The translations under genes and the position numbers were made by a program. Under the pieces are notes generated by a model, which was not told the origin of the DNA, did no database searches, and saw nothing but the letters and a program-made list of their open reading frames with translations. From an uncultured Clostridia bacterium (lineage in GTDB: Bacteria; Bacillota; Clostridia; Christensenellales; UBA1242), in assembly GCA_934771475.1 (NCBI GenBank), contig CAKVMD010000003.1, positions 1 to 64,000 on the forward strand: 64,000 nt of DNA. The letters are read 5' to 3'. Positions 24,783 to 32,642 of this stretch are shown piece after piece. How positions within the stretch are numbered: the stretch's first letter is position 1; each line of letters opens with the position of its first letter.

Positions 24783-24897
24783 ATTTCCTCCTTATTTTCA
24801 TAAGACTTTTGTGTCTTTGGCAAAGGTTATATCATGGAAATTTTCAGGATTGCAAGAAAGTGTGCCATTTTTTCGCATTTATTTTGTAATTATTTAA

Positions 24898-24903
24898 TAA
24901 AAT
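24898..24903 (+). promoter_or_regulatory. Possible -10 box of the amidase gene
   Basis: TAAAAT lies six bases before the ATG at 24910, the same distance as in the leaderless genes of this window. The -35 match is poor and no ribosome site is present, so the call is tentative. Confidence 0.35.
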
Positions 24904-24909
24904 ACCTTG

Positions 24910-25602
24910 ATGAAACTTAAATTTTTAACGATAAAAAAGTCGCATTGCGCCATTTTTCTTGCAATTGTTTTGATTGTGTGTGTTTTTTGTGCCACATATT
25001 TTTCTATTAAGTCAAGCGCGTCGCCCAAGCCTGTTCACACTATTGTGATTGATGCTGGGCATGGTGGTCGTGATGGAGGTGCCTGCGGTGTAAAAACTGG
25101 GGTTACTGAAAGTGAACTCAATTTGAAGTATGCCGAGACTCTTAAAGGGTTATGTGAAGAATTTGGAATGAGAGTTGTTATGACTCGCAGTGATATGAAT
25201 GGTTTGTATGACGAAAGTGCTCCAAACAAAAAGAAAAGTGAAATGGAAAAGAGGAAGCAAATTATCAACAATTCGGGGGCGGACCTTATGATTAGCATTC
25301 ACATGAACAGTTTTCCCTTGCCATCTTCACAAGGAGCTCATGTGTTTTACGCAAAAGGTAGTGAAAGTGGTTTTGAACTTGCAAAATCTATCCAAACATC
25401 TCTCTGTAAAAGTCTGTCAAATGCGCGCAAGTATGTTTCTGTTGGAGATTATTTCGTTTTAAATTATTCGTCTATGCCTGCGGTGCTTATAGAGTGTGGT
25501 TTCTTGTCTTGCCCGGAAGAGGAACAAAATCTTTTAAGTGATGCTTATCGAGAAAATATGTGTTACAACATCTTGGCGGGCGTAATCGCGTTTTTTCAAT
25601 AA
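24910..25602 (+). CDS. cwlD: N-acetylmuramoyl-L-alanine amidase, CwlD-like
   Basis: This zinc amidase cleaves the stem peptide from muramic acid. A CwlD-like role in making spore-cortex muramic lactam fits its size (230 residues) and the nearby sporulation genes, but is not proven. A signal anchor occupies residues 10-32. The Amidase_3 domain shows the zinc ligands H (IVIDAGHGGRDGG), E (TESELN) and H (SIHMNS), and the catalytic E in VLIECGFLS. The start is ATG 24910; a TTG just before it is less likely. No ribosome site is seen. Codons 40-55 are nearly identical in DNA to the remnant at 22346, so the 5' end of this gene may have been supplied by the island. Confidence 0.88.
   Translation: MKLKFLTIKKSHCAIFLAIVLIVCVFCATYFSIKSSASPKPVHTIVIDAGHGGRDGGACGVKTGVTESELNLKYAETLKGLCEEFGMRVVMTRSDMNGLYDESAPNKKKSEMEKRKQIINNSGADLMISIHMNSFPLPSSQGAHVFYAKGSESGFELAKSIQTSLCKSLSNARKYVSVGDYFVLNYSSMPAVLIECGFLSCPEEEQNLLSDAYRENMCYNILAGVIAFFQ
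25027..25075 (+). repeat. Right copy of 49-bp flanking repeat
   Basis: This is the second copy of the repeat at 22346-22394, inside the intact amidase gene over its first zinc-binding motif. Confidence 0.9.
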
Positions 25603-25673
25603 AAGCGAACTTCTAGCGACAGCGCATGAGTTGCCATAACCTATTAAGCGTTTGTCCACTTATCCACATTTCC

Positions 25674-25700
25674 CCAAAGAAACTTTGGTTTTTCTTTTTT
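25674..25700 (+). terminator. Weak intrinsic terminator
   Basis: CCAAAG and CTTTGG form a 6-bp stem around AAA, followed by T-runs. It lies between cwlD and gmk. Confidence 0.6.
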
Positions 25701-25760
25701 AATAATTTGACAATTTTTGCAAGAAATGTTATATTTGTGTCAACACATTAGGGGGCAAAT

Positions 25761-26327
25761 ATGTTAATCATTTTTTCAGGGGTTTCGGCAAGCGGAAAAA
25801 ACACCATTATGCAGGAGCTGGCAAAGCGCGACAAGCGCATTAAAATCTTAGATATGTCTTCGGGGACAACGCGTCCGCCAAGAGAAACAGACAAAGACAA
25901 CAACACATACATTTTTATGAGCAGGGAAGACTTTGAAAAAGGAATTGAAAGAGGCGACTTCTTTGAGTATGAAGATGTGCATGGAAACTATTACGGAATT
26001 TTAAACAGTGCGCTTGACCGAGTTATCAACAACCAAGACACTGATTTTGTAAGAGACATTGATGTCCATGGTCGCGAAAAAATCGTAAAACATTTTGCTG
26101 GCAAGTGTCCTGTAATCACTATATTTTTAGATGCGTCAAACGAGGAACTTGAACACAGGCTTCGCAACAGAGGGGAAAGCGAGGACCGAATTAAAGTTAG
26201 GCTTGCTAGGAGCAAGATGGAACGCGACTATAAGAAAGATTACGACATAGCAATAGACAATGTTGAAATAGACGAAACAGTAAACAAAATTTTAAAATTA
26301 ATTGAAGAAAAAAGAAATTCGCTATAA
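25761..26327 (+). CDS. gmk: Guanylate kinase
   Basis: Guanylate kinase makes GDP from GMP and ATP. The 188-residue protein has a P-loop GVSASGKNT (7-15), the GMP-binding segment TTRPPRE followed by Y-I-F and FEKGIERGDFFEYEDVHGNYYG, and the RDIDVHG motif. The P-loop lacks the usual proline (GPSG-x-GK), and the GMP loop has ETDKDNNT where most have a glycine-rich turn, so it is a divergent member or a paralog. The ATG at 25761 has AGGGGG. In many Bacillota gmk sits beside rpoZ; here rpoZ is 33 kb away. Confidence 0.87.
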   Translation: MLIIFSGVSASGKNTIMQELAKRDKRIKILDMSSGTTRPPRETDKDNNTYIFMSREDFEKGIERGDFFEYEDVHGNYYGILNSALDRVINNQDTDFVRDIDVHGREKIVKHFAGKCPVITIFLDASNEELEHRLRNRGESEDRIKVRLARSKMERDYKKDYDIAIDNVEIDETVNKILKLIEEKRNSL

Positions 26328-26343
26328 AAAAACAAAAACGACA

Positions 26344-26385
26344 AAAAAAAGACGAAATAACTCAATTTTAATTTCGTCTTTTTTG
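26344..26385 (+). terminator. Intrinsic terminator
   Basis: AAAAAAGACGAAAT pairs with ATTTCGTCTTTTTT. It ends gmk. Confidence 0.88.
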
Positions 26386-26423
26386 TTTGAAAAGCACTAA
26401 AATTGTTTTGCAAAGAGGTGAAT

Positions 26424-28700
26424 ATGAGAGGAAACGTGGGGGTGCTAGTAAGTTTCGCGGGATATTCGGCGCTGTTTTTTGTGCTGTCTAGGGCTTGCAT
26501 TTATGGTCAAATTTTCCCTTTTGCTTTTTCCATGATATTTGCGCTTGCATGGGCGAACCAAAAGCCTTACATAATTTTGCCTGCCTATTCAGTTGGATTT
26601 GTGCTTAACAATCTTTCTTGGCAAGGGACTGTGCAAATGGTGTGTACGGTGGCTTTGCTTGCCATACCTTATTACATACACTATGCGCTGAAAAAGCCTA
26701 TGAAGAAATGGGAGATATTTTTGTTTTGTGGGTTAAGCCAAACAGCCTTTGTCGCGTTTTCAATTATAAAATGTGTAAGCCCAGTCATCATTATCGCAAC
26801 AATACTGCTGGGGCTTTGTTTCCTTTATTTTGCCATTGAAATTTTCGAGCCACTTATCTTAAAAGGAAGAAGGTATTCACTTGCTGTGTTTGAGAAAGTA
26901 TCGGCAGGGATTGTGCTTATGGCAATAAGTGATGGGCTGGTTTCTTGCGACATATATGGCTTTTCAGTTCTAAAACTTGTTGTGGCACTTTTGCTTTTGG
27001 TGATAAGTTGCTCATCAAGCATGGCGAAAGCCAACATATTTGCAATCATTATGGCGCTGGGAACTCTTCTGCGCGCGGGCAATCCTGTGTTTGTTGCGCC
27101 GATAATTTTGTGGGCGGTGTGCCTTGCAATGTTCAGAGTTAAAAATAAATTTTTGCCAGCATTAGCGCTTATTGCAGGGGAAATGCTGTGTGTTTATTAT
27201 TTTAAACTTTATTATTCTACATATTTCCTTGAATTTATCCCTGTGATTGTGTCTTGTATAATTTTTCTTTTGCTACCTAAAAGTATCTTTGAGGGCGTTG
27301 AAGTGCTTATGGGAGAAAATGGAGACAGGTTGGCGGTTAAAAATGTGGTCAATAGAAACCGTGAGATTTTGCACAAGCGATTGGGGCGACTCAGTGAAGT
27401 CTTTAATGAAATGAACCATGTTTTTAAGGGGCTTATTAAGCGCGCGTCAAGTGAAGAAGAGGTTAAAACCATGCTCTTTGAGGAACTTAAAAACTGTGTT
27501 TGTAAGGGGTGCCCAGAAGCCAAGCATTGTCATCGAACTTTCAGCGAGGACAGCGAAAAGATTTTTAAGGACCTTTTGTCGATAGCGTTTGAAAGAGGAA
27601 AGGTTACAATTCTTGATTTTCCTAGTTATCTGTCTTCGCGTTGCGGTCGGGTAAACAGTTTAATAGGGCAAATTAATACTCTCACTGCCCAATACAAATC
27701 TTACTCACTTCTTGTTGGCAATGTCGATACAAGCAAGTTGCTGATTTCAGACCAGCTTGAAGGAATGGCTGGAATCATGAGAGACCTTGCGAGTGAGGTT
27801 GAAACCGAGATTTCGTTTGATTCAAAGCGTGAAGATAGGCTTATCGAAGAGTTGTCCGCCTCTAACATTATTTGCACAGATGCCTTGATTTATGAGAAAG
27901 ATACACGCTCCTCGATGGCGAGCCTTGTTGTTAGGGAAGAGGATGTCAACAAATTAAAATTGCAAGAGGTAACCTCTAAGATTTGTGGCGGGAAGATGTC
28001 AATATTTGAGTCTTGTCCATCGCCAAGGTTAGGGCTTGTGAATGTGCTGATGAAAACGAGCCCCAAATTTGATTGTATTTTTGGACTGGCATCTTCGCCG
28101 AAGACTGGCAATACAACTTCGGGAGATTGCCATTGTATTGAAAGGCTTGATGGTGATAAATTCATATTTGCAATTTGTGATGGCATGGGTAATGGCGATA
28201 AAGCGGGGCACAAGTCGGAGCGAGCAATAAGCTTGGTTGAAAATTTTTATAAGGCGGGGTTCGACAATGAAATTATTTTATCATCGGTAAATAAACTTTT
28301 AAACCTTGAAAAAGATGACATTTTTTCAACTATTGATATCTGCGTTGTTGACCTAACAAATGGGATTGCGGATTTTGTTAAAATGGGGAGTTCCTCTTCT
28401 TTTATCCGTGGAAAAGAAGACTGCAAAATTATTGAAAGCGGGGCGTTGCCTGTTGGTGTTTTGCCTGATGTCAGTCCTCTTACTAAAAAAGTGGTTTTGA
28501 GTGATAAGCAGTTTGTTGTTATGGCATCTGACGGGGTGGTTGATACCTTTGGAAGTGATGAGGATATGAGAGACTTTCTTTACACAATCAAGACTGCTAA
28601 CCCCCAAGAATATGCTGATGAAATATTGTCAAAAGCGATAGCAAATAACAATGGTTATGCGGTGGACGACATGACAGTTATTGTTGTAAAAATCTTTTAA
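26424..28700 (+). CDS. spoIIE: Stage II sporulation protein E, PP2C-type phosphatase
   Basis: SpoIIE dephosphorylates SpoIIAA to switch on sigma-F in the forespore and takes part in asymmetric division. The 758-residue protein has about ten N-terminal membrane helices (residues 5-290), a central regulatory region (about 300-530) with a cysteine cluster CVCKGCPEAKHC, and a C-terminal PP2C/SpoIIE phosphatase domain. That domain shows the metal-binding CDGMGNGDKAGHKS and the ASDGVVD motif, about residues 560-755. The ATG at 26424 is chosen because AGAGGTG lies just upstream; a TTG at 26403 has none. spoIIE followed by tilS is the standard Bacillota order. Its presence indicates endospore formation. 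Confidence 0.93.
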   Translation: MRGNVGVLVSFAGYSALFFVLSRACIYGQIFPFAFSMIFALAWANQKPYIILPAYSVGFVLNNLSWQGTVQMVCTVALLAIPYYIHYALKKPMKKWEIFLFCGLSQTAFVAFSIIKCVSPVIIIATILLGLCFLYFAIEIFEPLILKGRRYSLAVFEKVSAGIVLMAISDGLVSCDIYGFSVLKLVVALLLLVISCSSSMAKANIFAIIMALGTLLRAGNPVFVAPIILWAVCLAMFRVKNKFLPALALIAGEMLCVYYFKLYYSTYFLEFIPVIVSCIIFLLLPKSIFEGVEVLMGENGDRLAVKNVVNRNREILHKRLGRLSEVFNEMNHVFKGLIKRASSEEEVKTMLFEELKNCVCKGCPEAKHCHRTFSEDSEKIFKDLLSIAFERGKVTILDFPSYLSSRCGRVNSLIGQINTLTAQYKSYSLLVGNVDTSKLLISDQLEGMAGIMRDLASEVETEISFDSKREDRLIEELSASNIICTDALIYEKDTRSSMASLVVREEDVNKLKLQEVTSKICGGKMSIFESCPSPRLGLVNVLMKTSPKFDCIFGLASSPKTGNTTSGDCHCIERLDGDKFIFAICDGMGNGDKAGHKSERAISLVENFYKAGFDNEIILSSVNKLLNLEKDDIFSTIDICVVDLTNGIADFVKMGSSSSFIRGKEDCKIIESGALPVGVLPDVSPLTKKVVLSDKQFVVMASDGVVDTFGSDEDMRDFLYTIKTANPQEYADEILSKAIANNNGYAVDDMTVIVVKIF

Positions 28701-28775
28701 AGAGACAAAAATAGTAAAAACATCGAAAAAATACGCGTTTTTTATCAAAAAAATCGTTATTTTTAATAAAACATC

Positions 28776-28804
28776 TTGCGAAAATAAAATATTTAATGTA
28801 TAAT
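28776..28804 (+). promoter_or_regulatory. Sigma-A promoter of tilS
   Basis: TTGCGA (28776-28781), a 17-base spacer and TATAAT (28799-28804). It gives tilS a leader of about 150 bases. Confidence 0.7.
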
Positions 28805-28818
28805 CATAGGGCAAAACG

Positions 28819-28849
28819 AAAATGTTTTCTTTAACGAGAAAACATTTTT
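28819..28849 (+). terminator. Hairpin with T-run in the tilS leader
   Basis: AAAATGTTTTCT pairs with AGAAAACATTTT around TTAACG, followed by five T. It lies just after the promoter at 28776, so it may attenuate tilS or end spoIIE transcripts. A second inverted repeat (AACAAAAAT at 28873 with ATTTTTGTT at 28917) follows. Confidence 0.5.
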
Positions 28850-28958
28850 ATGTAAAAAGGTGTTAGCCTAGTAACAAAAATATATCTTATGGAAGAGGGC
28901 TTGATGACCAAATCAAAATTTTTGTTGTTAGAAAAAACAATGCAAGGGAGCAGGCGAT

Positions 28959-30290
28959 ATGATTAACATTGATGACTTTATCAAGAAAAACAAATTGTTT
29001 AGACGCGGGGAAACTGTTGGCGTTGGATGTAGCGGAGGCAGTGATTCTATGGCGCTTCTTCATTTTCTCGCAACCAACCAAGAAAAATTTGATATAGAAG
29101 TTGTTGCTATTCATGTAGATCATGGCATAAGAGAAAATAGTTATATGGACGCTGACTTTGTTCGCGAAAAAGCAAGAGAGTTGGGGGTTAGATTTTATAA
29201 GTTTAAAGTAGACGCGCCAAAAATTGCACGAGAAAGAAATATAAGTTTGGAAACCGCGGCAAGAGATGCTAGATATGGTGTTTTTAAATCTCTTTATCAA
29301 AAAGGCCTTGTAGATAAGATTGCTCTTGCACATCACATAAGCGACCAAGCGGAAACCATTTTAATGCACATTTTTAGAGGTGCGGGCGTTGCTGGGGCAA
29401 AAGGGATGAGCCCAATTTCTGACAAAATTTATGTCCGTCCATTTTTAAATGTATCAAAAGAAGACATTTTAGATTATCTTGATGAAAATAGACTTGATTT
29501 TCGCGAGGACCAAACAAACGTTGATACAAGTTATAACAGAAATTTTGTTCGTCATGTTATTATGAAAGAAATTAAGTCAAGGTGGCCAAATGCTGAAAGT
29601 GCAATCGTGGGCTTTGCTGAGTCAGTTAGAGAAGATGATGAGTTTATCAACAAACAAATATTTGAAGATGCTCTAATTCAAGAAGGCAAAGCAGTAAAGA
29701 TCCCTTCTTCTTACTTCCTTTTTGATAATGCGTTAATTAGTAGAATTATATTCAAAGCATTTAAGTCTATCGGAATTAATCAAGATATAGAAAGAAAACA
29801 TATTTTGCTTATAAAAGACCTCGCCCTTAAAGGTGAAAACGGGAAAAGAATTACTCTTCCTTATGAGGCTGTTGCGGTTAAGGAATATGACTACCTTACT
29901 ATATACAACAAACATGAAGACAAACCAAATTTTGAGCGTGATTTTAAGTGCGGAGAGTTTGAAGTTCCGGGATTTGGGAAAGTTATAGTAAAGCGAGTAA
30001 AAGATATGACTTGCGGTGAAGGTCAATTACTCCTTGATTACAGACTGCTTCCAAAGGATGCGGTTTGGAGATTTAGACAAGATGGCGATGTATTTACAAA
30101 GTTTGGGGGCGGAACAAAGAAGCTTAAATCTTATATGATAGATAAAAAAATTCCACAACGCAAACGAGACTTTATTCCTGTCCTTGCTTCTGGAAATGAA
30201 ATATACGCAATCGCTGGCTACGAAATCTCAGATAAAGTTAAAGTAGGGGATGTGCCAACTGCTATTTTAATAGATGTAAAACTTTCTTAA
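28959..30290 (+). CDS. tilS: tRNA(Ile)-lysidine synthase
   Basis: TilS attaches lysine to C34 of the CAU-anticodon tRNA-Ile, so that it reads AUA and carries isoleucine; the gene is essential. The 443-residue protein has the PP-loop SGGSDS (25-30), the family motif VDHGIR, and the conserved LAHHISDQAET...RG segment. The C-terminal half contains the usual TilS substrate-binding domain (WRFRQDGDVFTKFGGGTKKLKSYMIDKKIP). The ATG at 28959 follows AAGGGAG. It comes after spoIIE as in many Bacillota, but hpt and ftsH do not follow. Confidence 0.94.
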   Translation: MINIDDFIKKNKLFRRGETVGVGCSGGSDSMALLHFLATNQEKFDIEVVAIHVDHGIRENSYMDADFVREKARELGVRFYKFKVDAPKIARERNISLETAARDARYGVFKSLYQKGLVDKIALAHHISDQAETILMHIFRGAGVAGAKGMSPISDKIYVRPFLNVSKEDILDYLDENRLDFREDQTNVDTSYNRNFVRHVIMKEIKSRWPNAESAIVGFAESVREDDEFINKQIFEDALIQEGKAVKIPSSYFLFDNALISRIIFKAFKSIGINQDIERKHILLIKDLALKGENGKRITLPYEAVAVKEYDYLTIYNKHEDKPNFERDFKCGEFEVPGFGKVIVKRVKDMTCGEGQLLLDYRLLPKDAVWRFRQDGDVFTKFGGGTKKLKSYMIDKKIPQRKRDFIPVLASGNEIYAIAGYEISDKVKVGDVPTAILIDVKLS

Positions 30291-30315
30291 AAAACAAAAA
30301 TTATGTTATTTAAAG

Positions 30316-30366
30316 CAAAAATATCGCAAAAACGGATAAATTTCGTAAATTTAGCGATATTTTTCT
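30316..30366 (+). terminator. Intrinsic terminator
   Basis: AAAAATATCGC pairs with GCGATATTTTT around a 26-base loop, followed by T. It ends tilS. Confidence 0.75.
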
Positions 30367-30552
30367 TTATAAAAATGAATATGCTTGTGTAAACCAATCA
30401 AAAGTTTGTCGATTATACAAATCTAACCAGCAAAAAGACTTTAAATTTCTATCTGGTTGTGCTATAATTGCTTTGCAACGCACAATAGAAAAATATTGAT
30501 AATATTTAAACATGAAAGCATTATAAAATGCTGTGTTGCGAACTTAAAATCT

Positions 30553-30586
30553 TTTCAATATTTATTATATGCGGGAGTGGCGGAAT
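30553..30586 (+). repeat. Partial duplicate of tRNA-Leu 5' end and its upstream flank
   Basis: These 34 bases are identical to 30746-30779: 18 bases of upstream flank plus the first 16 bases of tRNA-Leu (30571-30586). Beyond that the sequence diverges and no D-arm or anticodon arm can form, so this is a tRNA fragment, not a gene. Confidence 0.9.
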
Positions 30587-30763
30587 ATCTAAGTAAAGAT
30601 TATTTCCTTAAAAAGTGAAAGAGACAACTTCCTTTGAATGAGCGAAGTTTTGCGATGCGTCGAAACTTTGTTTCTCCTAGTGCAGACTGCGCCTGCCATC
30701 CCGCCTGCTATCTAGAAAACTTATTGTGCTGTAAATTTAAAATTCTTTCAATATTTATTATAT

Positions 30764-30853
30764 GCGGGAGTGGCGGAATGGCAGACGCGTTAGATTCAGG
30801 TTCTAATGACTATTAAAAAAGTCATGTGGGTTCGACTCCCATCTCCCGCACCA
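30764..30853 (+). tRNA. tRNA-Leu (anticodon CAG)
   Basis: The acceptor stem GCGGGAG (30764-30770) pairs with CTCCCGC (30843-30849), followed by discriminator A and an encoded CCA. The anticodon arm is TTAGA-TTCAGGT-TCTAA, giving anticodon CAG, which reads CUG. The long variable arm (TGACT with AGTCA) is typical of class II tRNAs, and the T-loop is TTCGACT. A 34-base copy of its 5' end lies 193 bases upstream. Confidence 0.95.
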
Positions 30854-30960
30854 TTAAAAAATTAAATCGAAATCCAAAATTCAATTCGGATGCGCTTTGC
30901 GAGGCTGGAACACCTAATGAATATAAAGATTTAAAAGAAAACGAAGCGCGTGCTTTGTAA
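30854..30960 (+). pseudogene. Possible 3' gene remnant after tRNA-Leu
   Basis: Directly after the tRNA, one frame reads through to TAA at 30960 and encodes NPKFNSDALCEAGTPNEYKD followed by LKENEARAL. The composition looks protein-like, but there is no start codon with a ribosome site and the frame runs back into the tRNA. It could be the tail of a gene displaced by recombination at the tRNA. The evidence is only the quality of the reading frame. Confidence 0.3.
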
Positions 30961-31003
30961 TTTATACTTGGCAATAAAATAACTATATAAAGGGAAATAT
31001 TTA

Positions 31004-31537
31004 ATGAATGAAATAGGGACCAAACAATTAGAAACGGAACGACTTGTTTTAAGAAGATTTAAGGAAACGGACGCAAAAGAACTTTTTGAAGGGTTCGTAA
31101 ATCAAGAGGAATTTCTTTATTATACAAATAAAAATCCGGTAACTTTGGAAGAAGAAAAAAGAGCGCTAGAAAACATTAACGAAAAATACAAAAATAAAAA
31201 TTACTATAATTGGTTAATCACGCTTAAAAGCACAGGGCAAATCATTGGAGCAGTAAACTTCAATGTGAATCTGAAAAATGATAGCGTTATGTTTAACTAT
31301 GCGATAGATAATAGATTTACTAAAAATGGGTATATGACAGAGGCGTTAAAATGTGTTAAAGAATTCGCTTTTAACGAAATGAATGTCAACCGTTTTGAGG
31401 GTGGTTGCGCTGTTAATAACATTGCTTCAAAGCGTGTTATGGAGAAATGCGGGATGAACCTAGAAGGAGTGCTAAAAGCATATATAAAATTGAAGGACGG
31501 CTATCATGATATGTTTATGTTTGCGTCAATAAGATAG
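31004..31537 (+). CDS. GNAT acetyltransferase, RimJ/RimL type
   Basis: This 177-residue acetyl-CoA-dependent N-acetyltransferase belongs to the RimJ/RimL group. It begins with the family phrase LETERLVLRRFKETDAKELF and has an acetyl-CoA-binding turn (FTKNGYMTEAL, a variant of Q/R-x-x-G-x-G/A) around residues 105-118. It also has the conserved NIASKRVMEKCGMNLEGVL segment. The substrate may be a ribosomal-protein or other N-terminal amine, or a small molecule, and cannot be told from sequence. The ATG at 31004 has AAAGGGA. A terminator follows. Confidence 0.88.
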   Translation: MNEIGTKQLETERLVLRRFKETDAKELFEGFVNQEEFLYYTNKNPVTLEEEKRALENINEKYKNKNYYNWLITLKSTGQIIGAVNFNVNLKNDSVMFNYAIDNRFTKNGYMTEALKCVKEFAFNEMNVNRFEGGCAVNNIASKRVMEKCGMNLEGVLKAYIKLKDGYHDMFMFASIR

Positions 31538-31560
31538 GCGCAAGAGTCTCTTTGAAAAAT

Positions 31561-31615
31561 AAACCAGTCTAATTGAAGCAGGCTTTACGCTTGCACCAAA
31601 ATAGGCTGGTTTTTT
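31561..31615 (+). terminator. Intrinsic terminator
   Basis: AACCAGTCTA pairs with TAGGCTGGTT (one G-U pair), with a second inner stem and a T-run. Confidence 0.75.
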
Positions 31616-31658
31616 GATAAATCAAGTTGTTAAAGATGGGGTTTAGAGATAAGTTTAG

Positions 31659-32540
31659 TTAATATAATTTTTTTATTATCATTGTTAATATCGGGGTGGT
31701 GAAGTATGAATTGGTTAATGTTTCAGTCTTTTCGCCTCCCGCAATAAAAAGTGGTTTCTTTTGCAAGTTTACTATTTCGTAAGGGACGCTGTTGTCAGCG
31801 ACTTGCAAAAGTCCTATCATAGTTATATTATGCGGAGTTTGCAAAGGGCTGTAATCATTTGCGCCTACATAAACATTGTCTGAATCAACCTCTCTAAAAC
31901 CTATGGAAGCAAAATCTGTTTTTATGTTATAGTCTTGATTTGTAAATTTTACATACCCATTTACAGTAACAATAATTTCATAGACGCCCGTTTCGAGGAA
32001 GGTTATTGTGTTTTCGTCAGCGTTAAGGTTGACGACCCCTTCGCGAGTGCTTCTGCCATGAATATTTTTTATTGGAAGGCGTCCGCCAGATGCGACTTCA
32101 AGTCCGTCTTCGGGGATGACAAAAGAAGGGTCGCGCAATGTTACAAGATAATTGGCATTTACTATATTTTTTGCTGGTGAGCCGGGCTCGCCCTTATCAC
32201 CTTTTTCGCCTTTCTCACCTTTGTCTCCCTTTTCGCCCGGTTCTCCTTTGTCCCCTTTTTCGCCTTGGAGAGAGCCTTCGCTTAACCATTGTTTTGTTGC
32301 ATCATCATAAACATACAAAGTCTTTGGATTGTCGTTTCCCACGAAAAATGCAGTTCCGTTTTGTGGCGCAACTGGCAAATCTTTTACACTTGAAACTGTG
32401 CCATCTATTTGCAACCCTCGTCCACTTTTCCCGGCAGGACCCGCAGGGCCGGTATCACCTTTTTCGCCTTTTAATATTGTGCCGACAAAAAAGTCGTTTC
32501 TACTACATGGACGAGGACATATATTTTTAAAACAAGTCAT
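31659..32540 (-). CDS. Collagen-like protein with TNF-like C-terminal domain
   Basis: This 293-residue protein starts with a short cysteine-rich segment (CFKNICPRPCSRNDFF) and has two collagen-like G-x-y stretches. The first is at about residues 25-42 and the second at about 90-122, with EKGDKGEPGEKGDKG repeats. Between them is a small domain (GTAFFVGNDNPKTLYVYDDATKQWLSEG) also seen in bacterial collagen-like and phage tail proteins. The C-terminal 165 residues look like a BclA/C1q-type trimerisation domain (GVYEIIVTVNGYVKF, FASIGFREVDSDNVYVGAND). No signal peptide is present, as in exosporium BclA proteins. The gene at 33917 is its paralog. The promoter is TTGACA-N17-ATAAAT, and the ribosome site AAGGAGG. 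Confidence 0.85.
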   Translation of the reverse strand: MTCFKNICPRPCSRNDFFVGTILKGEKGDTGPAGPAGKSGRGLQIDGTVSSVKDLPVAPQNGTAFFVGNDNPKTLYVYDDATKQWLSEGSLQGEKGDKGEPGEKGDKGEKGEKGDKGEPGSPAKNIVNANYLVTLRDPSFVIPEDGLEVASGGRLPIKNIHGRSTREGVVNLNADENTITFLETGVYEIIVTVNGYVKFTNQDYNIKTDFASIGFREVDSDNVYVGANDYSPLQTPHNITMIGLLQVADNSVPYEIVNLQKKPLFIAGGEKTETLTNSYFTTPILTMIIKKLY

Positions 32541-32556
32541 AAATCCTCCTTACACA

Positions 32557-32585
32557 ATTTATGCAAGAAAGATAATTTGTGTCAA
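32557..32585 (-). promoter_or_regulatory. Sigma-A-like promoter of collagen-like gene
   Basis: On the minus strand TTGACA (32585-32580), a 17-base spacer and ATAAAT (32562-32557). The start codon is 17 bases further. Confidence 0.55.
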
Positions 32586-32642
32586 AACCCTTAATAAGCG
32601 AGAAAAAAGTTTAAAAAATGGCTTAAATAGAGATAATTAAGT

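Larger units (their letters stand above)
30291..30763. other. Gap between tilS and tRNA-Leu with partial tRNA duplication
   Basis: A terminator (30316-30366) is followed by about 185 bases in which I see nothing, and then by a truncated copy of the tRNA-Leu 5' region (30553-30586) and a 160-base stretch separating it from the true tRNA. No protein gene is supported. Confidence 0.6.

Noticed and set aside
22395..24890. Island as an insertion sequence or integron
   Set aside because: No transposase or integrase, no terminal inverted repeats, and the 49-bp flanking repeats are too long for an ordinary target duplication.
25660..25668. Perfect DnaA box TTATCCACA
   Set aside because: It is a single box between cwlD and gmk, with no second box, AT-rich unwinding element or dnaA/dnaN nearby. 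One 9-mer is expected by chance in this much DNA.
28889..28966. 25-codon frame in the tilS leader ending inside tilS
   Set aside because: It has no ribosome site, and its end overlaps the well-supported tilS start. It is probably untranslated.
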